From: DASUPK01 sp963848955
Lineage (GTDB): Bacteria; Actinomycetota; Thermoleophilia; Solirubrobacterales; 70-9
DNA: 64,000 nucleotides
Assembly (NCBI GenBank): GCA_963848955.1
Contig: CAWKFQ010000017.1
Location: 124,001-188,000, forward strand
Direction: 5' to 3'
In this document: positions 19,135 to 27,215 of the stretch, one piece after another
Numbering within the stretch: the first letter of the stretch is position 1
Layout of the letters: each line of letters starts with the position of its first letter
Made by a program: the position numbers and the translations under genes
Notes under the pieces: generated by a model
The model's input: only the letters and a program-made list of their open reading frames with translations
Database searches by the model: none
What the model was told of the DNA's origin: nothing

Positions 19135-20358
19135 CCTCCACGCCCACTACCCGATGCACCTCTATCCGGAGGCGCGCACGCGGATAGGGCGCCGCCTGCG
19201 TCGCAGCCGCAGCATCTTCCGTCTCGTCCGCCAACAGCAGGCCTGGTTCCGGGCTCTGCTGGTCGGGTTGGCCAGCCTGTTCATCAATTACCGCTCGATC
19301 TTCTCCGGGCCCCGGGTGCGAATGAGCTACATGCGGGAGGGGGACGTCGGCGTGGCGCTCTCCGTCCTCTACTCGTTCTTCGACGAGGTGGACGTGATCG
19401 ATGGTGTCGTCCCGAAGCGGCACTACATCGACGCCCTGATCGAGCAGATGGACGTGGTCGAGGACAACATCGCCGATCACCACGCCGACGTCGCCGAGGT
19501 GACCCCCAACCCGGAGAAACTCGCGGCCGCGCGTGGCGCCGGCAAGACTCGCCGTCGTCCACTGCGTCGAGGGAGGCTTCCACCTCGGGGGTGATGCCGA
19601 CCAGGTGCGGGAGGCGGTCGGGCGGCTTGCCGAGCGAGGAGTCGCCTACATAACCCTCGCCCACCTGATCTGGCGGGACGTCGCGACCGACGCGCCCGCG
19701 CTGCCGTTCATGAGCGACGCTCAGTACCGCGAGTGGCTTCCCCAGCCCGATGACGGCCTCTCGGCGCTTGGGCGAAGCGGCCGTCAGGGAGATGCACCGT
19801 CGCCGGGTGCTGATCGACCTCTCCCACATGAGCGAGCGCTCGCTGGGGGACACCTTCGACCTGCTCGACGAGCTCGACCCCGGCCACACGACCCCGGTCT
19901 TCGCCACCCACGCCGGCTACCGGTTCGGCACCCAGGAGTACATGCTCGCGACCCCCACGATCGAGCGGATCAAGGAGCGGGACGGCGTGGTGGGCCTGAT
20001 CTTCGCTCAGCACCAGCTCTACGACGGGCTTGTCGAGGGGCCGCAATCGCCCGCCGATCCCCCCCGGCCGAGGCTGCCGAAGCCGAGCAGCTTCGAGGAT
20101 TCGGTTTCGGTCCTGCGCGAGCACATCGATCGCATCCACGAGATCACGGGCTCGCACAGGCACACCGCAATCGGCTCAGACCTCGACGGCTTCATCAAGC
20201 CGACCCTTCCGCACCTCGAGGACATGCGCGACATGGCACCCCTCCAGCAGGCGCTGCGCACCGCCTACGGAGATGACGACGCCGAGCTGATCTGCGAGGG
20301 GAACGGCATGCGACTGCTGATGGAGCATTGGGGCGGCGGCCCCGGGCGCCCGGTGTAA
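19124..20358 (+). CDS. membrane dipeptidase, peptidase family M19 (two frameshifts)
   Basis: Zinc dipeptidase of the renal dipeptidase family, about 410 residues. Metal ligands are visible: DLHAHYPMH at the start (HxH), the bridging Glu in VVHCVEGGFHLG, ATHAGYRF (His), and IGSDLDGF (Asp). Two extra bases, near 19545 and 19772, break the frame; after removal the pieces join (AGKLAVVHC and ALGEAAVREM). It hydrolyses dipeptides or related amides. No signal peptide is evident, but an amphipathic region at about residues 25-55 (LVRQQQAWFRALLVGLASLF) could attach it to the membrane. Co-transcribed with the Vps62-like gene. Confidence 0.82.
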
Positions 20359-20399
20359 CGCGCCGCCAAAGCGGGCATGAGCCCGGCGCCGACCTTTAC

Positions 20400-20786
20400 G
20401 GGATCGGCCGTCCCGGGTACTGAGATCTGCTGCACCGACCAGCCGTTGCCATCGGGGTCGCTGAAGAAGACGAAGCGGCCCCAGGGGAACTCCTGGACGT
20501 CCTAGACCTCGACGCCGCGATCGGCGAGCTCGGCTCGGGCGGCGTGGGCGTCCTCGACCACCATCTGCAGTCCCTCGATGCTGCCCGGCTCCATCTCGTG
20601 GGCGCCCGTGTTCAGGGCGATCGAGCAGGCCGACCCGGGCGGGGTGAGCTGGACGAAGCGGATCTCGTCCGACACCTGGTGGTCGTGGTCGTCGCTGAAT
20701 CCGACCTTGTCGACGTAGAAGGCCTTCGCCCGGTCGATGTCCGACACCGGTACCTGCACCAGCTCCAGTCGCATCTCGATTGCCAT
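20400..20786 (-). CDS. VOC (glyoxalase-fold) protein interrupted by an amber codon
   Basis: Vicinal-oxygen-chelate protein. The first 94 codons (MAIEMRLELVQVPVSDIDRA to GVEV) form the first half of a glyoxalase/bleomycin-resistance fold. A TAG at 20502-20504 then stops translation, yet the same frame continues with the family's usual ending, EFPWGRFVFFSDPDGNGWSV. A single-base change (TAG for a sense codon) explains it. Whether this is sequence error or a real lesion cannot be told. The C-terminal end is approximate. It faces the MarR gene across the twin operators at 20841-20872. Confidence 0.6.
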
Positions 20787-20840
20787 CTCGATCTCCTTTA
20801 GGTCGGCGGCGGGGTCTAAGCTGCCCCTTGCCTGCTGAGT

Positions 20841-20872
20841 TACTTACGTTCTAAGTATCTTAGTCGATAAGA
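20841..20872. promoter_or_regulatory. two adjacent MarR-type operators
   Basis: TACTTA-N5-TAAGTA (20841-20857) is followed at once by TCTTA-N5-TAAGA (20858-20872). Both share the same half-site and spacer and their centres lie 16 bp apart, about one and a half turns of DNA. They lie in the AT-rich 93-bp gap between the VOC gene and the MarR gene, eight bases before the regulator's ATG. MarR dimers bind such 15-17 bp palindromes, so the regulator probably represses itself and the VOC gene here. Confidence 0.7.
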
Positions 20873-20879
20873 GATTAAA

Positions 20880-21360
20880 ATGTCGCCCGACCGGAAGCAG
20901 AAGAAGGATCTGATCGCGGAACTGATCGGCGAGTTCCGCGTCGCGGGCAACCAGGACAGCGCCTTCGACAACCTCGCAGCAGAGCGGCTCGGCCTCAACC
21001 GCACCGACCTCCACTGCATCAACATCATCGAGAACAGCGGCGGGCTGACCGCTGGGGAGCTGGCCGCGCAGGCAGGCCTGACCACGGGGGCGGTGACGGG
21101 TGTGGTCGACCGCCTCGAGCGCGCCGGGTACGCCCGCCGCGTCTCGGATCCGGCTGACCGGCGGCGGGTCAAGCTCGAGGTGACGCCGAAGTTCTACGCC
21201 CGCGCGGACAGGATCTGGGGGCCGGTGGCGGCCGACTGGGCGCTCCCGCCTCGGCGGGCGCTACACCGCCGAGGAACTCGAGCGGGTGATCGACTTCCTC
21301 CGCACGACCAACGAGCTCTCCCGGGAGCACCTGGAGCGCCTGCGCAAGATGAACTCTTAG
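20880..21360 (+). CDS. MarR family transcriptional regulator (one frameshift)
   Basis: About 159 residues. The winged helix is clear: LNRTDLHCINIIENSGGLTAG, then LAAQAGLTTGAVTGVVDRLE and a wing with DPADRRRVKLE. Near 21248 one extra C shifts the frame; the repaired end is the dimerisation helix LGGRYTAEELERVIDFLRTT followed by KMNS and TAG at 21358-21360. The ATG at 20880 directly follows an AT-rich patch and the operator pair. No cysteine suggests an organic ligand rather than a redox signal, apart from one Cys in the N-terminal half (LHCIN). Confidence 0.85.
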
Positions 21361-21656
21361 CTCTTGGCGCGGGCCCGAGCGCCCTTCTTCGCTGAGTCGC
21401 TGCGCTTCTTCGCCTTGGCCTTCCGGGTCCGGGCGGCCTTCCTTGAGGCCTCCGAGCGCTTGCGCGAGCCGCCGCCGGCGCGTTCCCTGATCGTCTCGGC
21501 GGCCGCCGAAAGCTGATCGGCCAGCCGATGCGCACGGGCAGGCTTCTTCTGACCCTTCGCCGGAATCGCCTCGGCGGCCAGCTTTGCGACACGCTTGCGG
21601 ATGCCGCTGTCGCGCAGGCGACCGTAGAGATCCTTGTCTGCCTTGGTCTTTGCCAT
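21357..21656 (-). CDS. small lysine/arginine/alanine-rich protein, histone H1-like tail
   Basis: 99 residues, starting at the ATG 21656 with a strong AAAGGAGAG ribosome site. The first half (KADKDLYGRLRDSGIRKRVA) is helical. The second half is very basic with repeated K-A, R-K and S-x-K units (ARTRKAKAKKRSDSAKKGAR), like the C-terminal tails of bacterial histone-H1-like or HupB proteins. Probably binds nucleic acid. The frame is open a further 550 bases upstream on this strand, but only as a shadow of the PEP-mutase gene. Confidence 0.75.
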   Translation of the reverse strand: MAKTKADKDLYGRLRDSGIRKRVAKLAAEAIPAKGQKKPARAHRLADQLSAAAETIRERAGGGSRKRSEASRKAARTRKAKAKKRSDSAKKGARARAKS

Positions 21657-21724
21657 TTCCACTCTCCTTTCTCTGGCGGAGCAGGAACTACCCGGCTTCG
21701 CACGCATCGACACTCTTCCCCGCG

Positions 21725-21730
21725 TATAAC
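21725..21730 (+). promoter_or_regulatory. -10-like box for the PEP-mutase-family gene
   Basis: TATAAC ends seven bases before the GTG at 21738; no good -35 box at the right distance. Confidence 0.3.
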
Positions 21731-21737
21731 CCCAGGG

Positions 21738-22544
21738 GTGGCGCTGACTCAGGAAGAGAAGGGTGAGGCTTTCCGCGCGCTGCACACGGGCCCCCCGTTC
21801 GTGATCCCCAACCCCTGGGACGCCGGCAGCGCCAAGGTGCTGGCCGGGCTCGGCTTCAAGGCGCTCGCCACGACGAGCGGAGGCTTCGCCTTCACTCTCG
21901 GGCGCGGCGATGGGACGGTGACGCTGGAGGAGGTCGGCGCGCACGTCGCCGCGCTGAGCGAGGCGACCGACCTGCCGGTCTCGGTCGATCTCGAGAACGG
22001 CTATGGGCCGGCGCCCGAGGACGCCGCCCGGGCGATCAGCACCGCGGCCGAGGCGGGAGCCGTCGGCGGCTCGATCGAGGACTACGACCGCGACAGTGGC
22101 GCCCTCTATGACCTCGAGGCAGCCGCGGAGCGGATCGTCGCCGCAGTGGAGGCGGCGCGCGCCCTCGGCTTCCCCTTCACCCTGACGGCCCGCGCCGAGA
22201 ACCACCTGCGGGGCAATCCCGATCTGAACGACACGATCGCCCGCCTGCAGGCCTTCGAGCGGGCGGGCGCCGACGTCCTCTACGCACCGGCGCTGGTCAC
22301 CGCCGAGGAGATCAAGGCCGTCTCCGACGCGGTCTCGAAGCCGGTCAACGTGCTCGCCTTCGGCCGGCTCGGCCTGAGCCTCGGCGAACTCGCCGAGGCC
22401 GGTGCGCAGCGGGTCAGCGTCGGCAGCGGCCTCACCTGGTCCGCCATCAACGGGGCGATCGAGGCGGCCGAGCGGATCATCGACGACGGTGACTTCTCCG
22501 GCCTCGGCACGCCGGGCCGCGTCAAGGAGTGGCTCGGGACCTAG
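21738..22544 (+). CDS. isocitrate lyase/PEP mutase family protein
   Basis: 268-residue TIM-barrel enzyme of the isocitrate lyase/phosphoenolpyruvate mutase superfamily. Landmarks: PNPWDAGSAKVLAGLGFKAL at the N-terminus, VSVDLENGYG (the Mg2+ site, DxExGYG type), SIEDYDR, and LTARAENHLRG. Members act as oxaloacetate decarboxylases, 2-methylisocitrate lyases or phosphonate mutases; the lyase KKCGH-type loop is not seen, so the reaction stays open. The GTG at 21738 is chosen because the family begins about 10 residues before FVIPNPWD. Confidence 0.85.
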   Translation: MALTQEEKGEAFRALHTGPPFVIPNPWDAGSAKVLAGLGFKALATTSGGFAFTLGRGDGTVTLEEVGAHVAALSEATDLPVSVDLENGYGPAPEDAARAISTAAEAGAVGGSIEDYDRDSGALYDLEAAAERIVAAVEAARALGFPFTLTARAENHLRGNPDLNDTIARLQAFERAGADVLYAPALVTAEEIKAVSDAVSKPVNVLAFGRLGLSLGELAEAGAQRVSVGSGLTWSAINGAIEAAERIIDDGDFSGLGTPGRVKEWLGT

Positions 22545-22593
22545 ACGCCGCCCTTGAACGCCTTTCGGTCAGATAGCCGGAAAGCGGATCGAG

Positions 22594-22995
22594 CTAGTCA
22601 GCCCACCAGTCGCGCTGGCCCTCGACGTCTTCGCGCCGGGCCTCCCCGAGACTGGGCGCGCCGATAACGATGATCTCGAGGCCCTCCGGCCCGGCCTCGT
22701 AGCCTCGCCACGTACCGGGGGGGACGCGCACCGCATCCCACTCCTTGAGCTCGACGATCTCGTCGTCGAGCTTCATCCGCCCGCTCCCGCGCACGACCAC
22801 GTACACCTCCTCCTGCTTCTCGTGCGTGTGGCCGTAGGGAAAGCGATAACCGGGCGGGACGCGCTGCAAGCTCAGGCCGGACTGTTCGAGCTCGAGCGCG
22901 TCGGTCGCCAAGCGGAACTCCAGGTCCGGCGCGCCGTCGAAATTGGACCCGACGTCCTCCAGGTCCTCCTTGAGGTTCCTGAGCGTGAACGGCAC
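22594..22995 (-). CDS. cupin-domain protein
   Basis: 133 residues, a single small beta-barrel. Cupin motif 1 is GHTHEKQEEVYVVVRGSG with the usual His-x-His and Glu metal ligands; motif 2 (VRVPPGTWRGYEAG) has tryptophan in place of the usual histidine, so one ligand may be missing. GTG start with a TATTCG-type box just upstream and no ribosome site. Function unknown. Confidence 0.85.
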   Translation of the reverse strand: MPFTLRNLKEDLEDVGSNFDGAPDLEFRLATDALELEQSGLSLQRVPPGYRFPYGHTHEKQEEVYVVVRGSGRMKLDDEIVELKEWDAVRVPPGTWRGYEAGPEGLEIIVIGAPSLGEARREDVEGQRDWWAD

Positions 22996-23035
22996 GGCCG
23001 AATAGTCTCACTCAGATGCGTTCAAGGGGACGCCG

Positions 23036-23915
23036 CTACTCGGGCGGCACGTCCGTGGGCATCTTCATCTGCCGCGCGGCGAGCTTCGAGAAGGTCCGAT
23101 CGGGCAGCGTGCCCTTGAGGCGGGCTCCGATCTTCGCGTCGGTGCCGACCAGGTAGCGGTGCTTCGGGTTGTCGGAGGAGATCGCCTTGTGGACCACCTC
23201 GGCGACCTTCTCGGCCGGGATGCCGCGGCTGGCGGTCTCGTTCAGAACCTCGCCGAAGCGGGTGATCTGGCGGCCGTAGAGGCGCCGGGCGTCCTCCGGC
23301 ATCTCGTCCAGCGCTCTCGCGGATCTGCTCGTTTCCCTTGCTCCAGATCTCGGTGTCGATCGAGCCCGGCTCGACCACGGTCACATCGATCTCCCAGGGG
23401 CGCAGCTCGTGTCGCAGCGATTCGCCGAGAGCCTCGATCGCGAACTTCGACGTGTTGTACGGCGACATGAAGGGGCTCGCCACCCGGCCGCCGATCGAGG
23501 CGATGAAGACGATCGTCCCCTTTGCCCTGCGGAGCAGCGGGATGCAGGCCTGGGTGACGGCGACCTGACCGATCAGATTGATCTCGATCGTTCTCCGCAG
23601 CTCGTCGAGCGGCATGAACTCGATCGGGCCACCGCCGCCCACGCCGGCGTTGTTGACGAGCCCGACCAGCCCCTCGTCACCGACCGCCTCGGCGAGCTGC
23701 TCCCTCGCCGATTCGATATGGCCGGCGTCGGTGACGTCGATGGTGACCGGCGTCAGCCGATCCGAGCAGGCCTGCGAGAGCTCCCTCCCGTCGGCCTCCT
23801 TGCGGACGCCGGCGAAGACGCGGTAGCCCTCCGCATCGAGCAGGAGGGCGGTGGCGCGGCCGATGCCGGACGAGGTACCGGTGACCAAAACGGCGCCGCT
23901 TGCGTTGCCGGCCAT
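23036..23915 (-). CDS. short-chain dehydrogenase/reductase (one frameshift)
   Basis: NAD(P)-dependent oxidoreductase of the classical SDR family, about 292 residues. TGTSSGIGRA is the cofactor motif, NNAGVGGGG the central strand, and the catalytic Ser (FIASIGG) and YNTSK complete the site. One base too many near 23320 shifts the frame; the repaired end continues MPEDARRLYGRQITRF to the TAG at 23036. The N-terminal basic/charged pattern VRKEAD hints at NADP. Substrate unknown. A TAGGGT box ends 9 nt before the ATG. Confidence 0.85.
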
Positions 23916-23960
23916 GAGACGAAGACCCTACCGGAGCGCTGTTCGAACCGCCGCCCCCGC

Positions 23961-23966
23961 TAGCTT
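23961..23966 (+). promoter_or_regulatory. -10-like box for wecB
   Basis: TAGCTT, eight bases before the GTG start at 23975, with no ribosome site in between. Confidence 0.35.
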
Positions 23967-23974
23967 GCCCCGCT

Positions 23975-25078
23975 GTGACTGCCTCAGTGCTCGCGGTCGT
24001 GGGGGCGCGACCGAACTTCGTCAAGGCGGCTCCGGTGATCGCCGCACTGGAGGGATCCGAGGGGATCTCCGTCCGCGTCCTGCACACCGGCCAGCACTAC
24101 GACCGGGCGCTCTCGGGCGGCTTCATCGAGCGCCTCGGCATGCGCGAGCCGGACGCGAACCTCGAGGTCGGCTCCGGCACCCACGCCGAGCAGACGGCCG
24201 GTGTGCTCATCGGGATCGAGCGTGACCTGCTCGACCACCCCGCCGACATGGTCCTGGTGCCGGGCGACGTCAACTCGACGATGGCGCGCGGCGCTCGCCG
24301 CGACCAAGCTGCACGTGGCGGTCGCCCACATCGAGTCGGGGCTCCGCTCGGGCGACTGGGGAATGCCCGAGGAGGTGAACCGCGTGGTCACCGACCGGAT
24401 CTCCGACCTTCTGCTCTGCACCTCGGAGGACGCAATCGAGAACCTGGCCGCCGAGGGGATCACCGGCGACGGCGTGCAGCTGGTCGGCAACACGATGATC
24501 GACAGCCTCTACCGGCTGCTCGAAGGAGTCGATCGGCCGGCATTGCTGGAGAGGAACGGGCTCGAGGCGCGGCACTTCGTGCTCGTCACCCTGCACCGCC
24601 CGGCGCTGGTCGACGACCCGGAGCTCCTCGGGCCGACGATGGACGTGCTCGGCGAGCTCGGCGAGTCACCTGCCCGTGATCTTCCCGGTCCATCCGCGGA
24701 CCCGGGCACGGCTGGAGGGGATGGGATTCTCCGGCCTCCGGAAAGGTCACGCTGGCCGAGCCGATGGACTACACCGACTTCATCGGCCTCGAGGCCGAGG
24801 CCCGGCTCGTGGTCACCGACTCGGGCGGGGTCCAGGAGGAGACCACCGTCCTCGGCACTCCCTGCCTGACCTACCGGACCACCACCGAGCGGCCGGTCAC
24901 GATCGAGCTCGGCACCAACGAGCTGATCGGCGTCGATCCCAAGGCGCTCCGCGAGGCCGCCGAGCGGGTGCTCGGCACCGATCCCCCGGCCGAGCCGCCG
25001 CAGATCCCGCTCTGGGACGGCAACGCGGGGCTGCGCGCCGCGGCGGCGATCGAGGGATATCTCGCCCAAAACCGATAA
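23975..25078 (+). CDS. wecB: non-hydrolysing UDP-GlcNAc 2-epimerase (three frameshifts)
   Basis: Converts UDP-GlcNAc to UDP-ManNAc for envelope polysaccharides. About 367 residues. VVGARPNFVKAAPVIAAL, HTGQHYD, VPGDVNST and HIESGLRSGD are the family's N-terminal blocks. The C-terminal half has TLHRP, FPVHPRT, DSGGVQEE (with the catalytic Glu pair) and LGTPCLTYRTTTERPVT. The frame breaks near 24285, 24665 and 24745, each by one extra base. GTG start, leaderless context. With uxs at 15402 it points to nucleotide-sugar supply for surface glycans. Confidence 0.88.
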
Positions 25079-25117
25079 GCGGCAGGAGCGCGTCTGGGTG
25101 GCGCGAAAGGGCGGGGC

Positions 25118-25627
25118 ATGCAGAGCGCAAGCAGAACGCTGGTCATGTCGCCGCCCGAGCTCTGGGAGCTGATCGACCAGCCCGACCGCATGCAGGGGCT
25201 GATGTGCGCCCTGGTCGGGCGCGCGACTGAGGTGACGGTCAATAAGAGAAGTCCCGAGTCCGTCCTGCGCTGGGAGGCGTCCGACGACGGCGCAGATGCC
25301 TGGATCGAGGTCGAGCTGGCCGAGAAGGGCTGGGGCACGAACGTGAAGCTGAAGGCCGAGAACGGCACAGAGGCGACCAAGCTCGAGGGCTGGCTCGACG
25401 CCGTCCTCGAAGAGCTCGCAACGCCGCAGAAACGCCCCTTCGCCGAGATCGGCCAACCCACCGAGCCGAAACCGCCGCCCGAGCTCGCCGCCATTGAGCC
25501 GTCGGTGGAAGAGACGCCTGCGGTCGAGGCCACCCCGGTCGAGACGCCCCCGGTCGAGACCCCCGCGGCCGAGGCCACCCCGCCTCCACCGCCGAAGAAG
25601 AAACGTCGCCGCTTCTTCGGCTTCTGA
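25118..25627 (+). CDS. SRPBCC-like protein with Pro/Glu/Thr repeat tail
   Basis: 169 residues. The first 100 resemble a small helix-grip (SRPBCC) fold: MSPPELWELIDQPDRMQGLM, then alternating beta strands (ALVGRATEVTV, SVLRWEASDD, WIEVELAEKGWGTNVKLK) and a C-terminal helix. The next 50 residues repeat ETPxVEATPVETPP units and the chain ends in KKKRRRFFGF. The acidic repeat plus basic tip may be an interaction or membrane-contact tail. Function unknown. An almost identical design, fold plus P/E repeat, occurs at 44727-45403. Confidence 0.6.
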   Translation: MQSASRTLVMSPPELWELIDQPDRMQGLMCALVGRATEVTVNKRSPESVLRWEASDDGADAWIEVELAEKGWGTNVKLKAENGTEATKLEGWLDAVLEELATPQKRPFAEIGQPTEPKPPPELAAIEPSVEETPAVEATPVETPPVETPAAEATPPPPPKKKRRRFFGF

Positions 25628-25660
25628 CCCGGTCGGCCAGTCTGCGAGTGGGCTAGGACC

Positions 25661-26233
25661 GTGCCCTCCCGCGTATATGTGATCGAGCTCGAGCGAGCCG
25701 CCGGCCGTAGGCGCGATCCTCGGATTCCGTGGGTGTACGTGGGGTCGAGCGCGCGGACACCCGAGGAGCGCTTCGCGCAGCATCGCCGCGGCTACAAGTC
25801 GGCCCGCCTCGTCAAGCGCTACGCCCTTCGCCTGCGGCCCGACCTCTACGAGGACCTGGACACGTTCAGGGGGTCGAAGACCGCGTGCCGCGCCGAGACC
25901 GAGCGGGCCAGGGAGCTCGCTGCCTGTGGCTTCGTCGCCCACAGCGACGGCGTCTCCCACGGGAGGCGGTCAGGCGACTGGTCGGAGTGGGACGCCGAGC
26001 GGCTCGCCCCGGTCCTCTCACACGTCGACGCTGCGATTGCGGAGCTCTACGAGTCCTCCTTCAAGGCGCTCGACCCGTGGCGGTGCGCGGAGTTGCTCCA
26101 CGGCGAGCGGGGCTTCTGGGTAACGGACTACGTCGACCAACTCGACCCGCCTCCGGCGTACGGCCTTTTCGCGCACGTCCGCCTGGACGCGCTACGTGAG
26201 CGAGTCGAGTCCCAAGCTGAGCACTTGAGTTGA
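25661..26233 (+). CDS. possible GIY-YIG-like nuclease-domain protein
   Basis: 190 residues from a GTG. The first 65 residues resemble a divergent GIY-YIG domain: RVYVIELE, WVYVGSSARTPEERFAQHRR and GYKSARLVKRY, i.e. the V-Y-V and Y-V-G strands followed by the helix with conserved Arg/His. The remaining part is not recognised. GIY-YIG domains cut DNA in repair or mobile elements, but no mobile element is near, so a housekeeping or stand-alone role is more likely. Assignment rests on motif shape only. Confidence 0.5.
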   Translation: MPSRVYVIELERAAGRRRDPRIPWVYVGSSARTPEERFAQHRRGYKSARLVKRYALRLRPDLYEDLDTFRGSKTACRAETERARELAACGFVAHSDGVSHGRRSGDWSEWDAERLAPVLSHVDAAIAELYESSFKALDPWRCAELLHGERGFWVTDYVDQLDPPPAYGLFAHVRLDALRERVESQAEHLS

Positions 26234-26248
26234 AATGATCTTCTGGGA

Positions 26249-27181
26249 ATGAAGGGATTCGTCCTCGACGGCTTTGGCACCGAGCCGCGCCTCCGCGACG
26301 ACCTGCCGGAACCTGAGCCGGGCGAGGGCGAGCTGGCGGTTCGCGTCAGGGCTTCGTCGGCCAACCCGGTCGACAACGCGGTCGCCGGGGGCTCGATGCG
26401 CGACTACGCCGAGTACGAGTTCCCCGTGATCCTCGGCCGGGACTTTGCCGGCGTCGTCGAACGCGCCGGGTCCGGGGCAAACTTCTCCGAGGGCGACGAG
26501 GTCTTCGGCTTCGTCCCGGCGGTAGGCCCCAACGTCCAGTACGGCTCCTGGGCTGAGCTCGCTCTCCTCCCGGTCGAACAGGCCGCCGCGAAACCCTCCG
26601 GCGTGGACTTCGCGCCGGCCGGGGCGGCACCGGTCGCGGCCCTGACCGCGCTCGCGGCGATCGACGCGCTCGAGCTCGAGCAGGGTGAACCCATCCTGAT
26701 CGTCGGGGCCGCCGGCGGGGTCGGCAGCTTCGCCGTACAGCTCGCCAAGCGCGCAGGCGCTCACGTCATCGCCCCTGGGCTGCCGGAGGACGAAGGCTTC
26801 CTCGTCGACCTCGGGGCCGACCACGTCATTCCGCGCGACGGCGACGTCGTCGCCAACACGCGCGAGCTGGAGAGCGGCGGAGTGGCCGCCCTGATCGACA
26901 CGGTCGACTACTCACGCGATGAGGTCGAGCTCTACGAGACGGCGCTCGCCGAGGGTGGCCGGGTGGCCTCCCCCATACGCGCCGCCGGCGAGGGCCCCGG
27001 CCGTCACAACATCGGTGGATCGACCGAGAACGGCGCCCTCGAGCGGCTCGCCGGGCTGCTCACGGACGGCCTGACGGTGCCGATCCACCGCACCTATCCG
27101 CTGGAGCAGGCCGGCGAGGCGCTGACGGATCTTCAGGCGAAGCACACCCAGGGCAAGCTGGCCGTCGCGGTCGCTTCGTAG
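26249..27181 (+). CDS. zinc-free medium-chain reductase (quinone oxidoreductase type)
   Basis: 310-residue MDR-superfamily oxidoreductase. N-terminal GroES-like domain with PEPEPGEGELAVRV and GRDFAGVVERAGSG; the Cys ligands for zinc are absent. NADPH motif is VGAAGGVGSFAVQLAKRAGA, and the C-terminus has EQAGEALTDLQAKHTQGKLAV, typical of quinone or enone reductases. It probably reduces quinones or alpha,beta-unsaturated carbonyls. No operon partner. Confidence 0.9.
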   Translation: MKGFVLDGFGTEPRLRDDLPEPEPGEGELAVRVRASSANPVDNAVAGGSMRDYAEYEFPVILGRDFAGVVERAGSGANFSEGDEVFGFVPAVGPNVQYGSWAELALLPVEQAAAKPSGVDFAPAGAAPVAALTALAAIDALELEQGEPILIVGAAGGVGSFAVQLAKRAGAHVIAPGLPEDEGFLVDLGADHVIPRDGDVVANTRELESGGVAALIDTVDYSRDEVELYETALAEGGRVASPIRAAGEGPGRHNIGGSTENGALERLAGLLTDGLTVPIHRTYPLEQAGEALTDLQAKHTQGKLAVAVAS

Positions 27182-27203
27182 CACTCTCGCCGAGCTCCGT
27201 ATC

Positions 27204-27209
27204 TATCCT
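27204..27209 (+). promoter_or_regulatory. -10-like box for the mutase gene
   Basis: TATCCT, six bases before the ATG at 27216; no ribosome site, so leaderless start is likely. Confidence 0.35.
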
Positions 27210-27215
27210 TGCCCG

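Noticed and set aside
20502..20504. TAG in the VOC gene as a recoded amino acid
   Set aside because: Pyrrolysine use is unknown in this group and no supporting genes are visible; error or mutation is far simpler.
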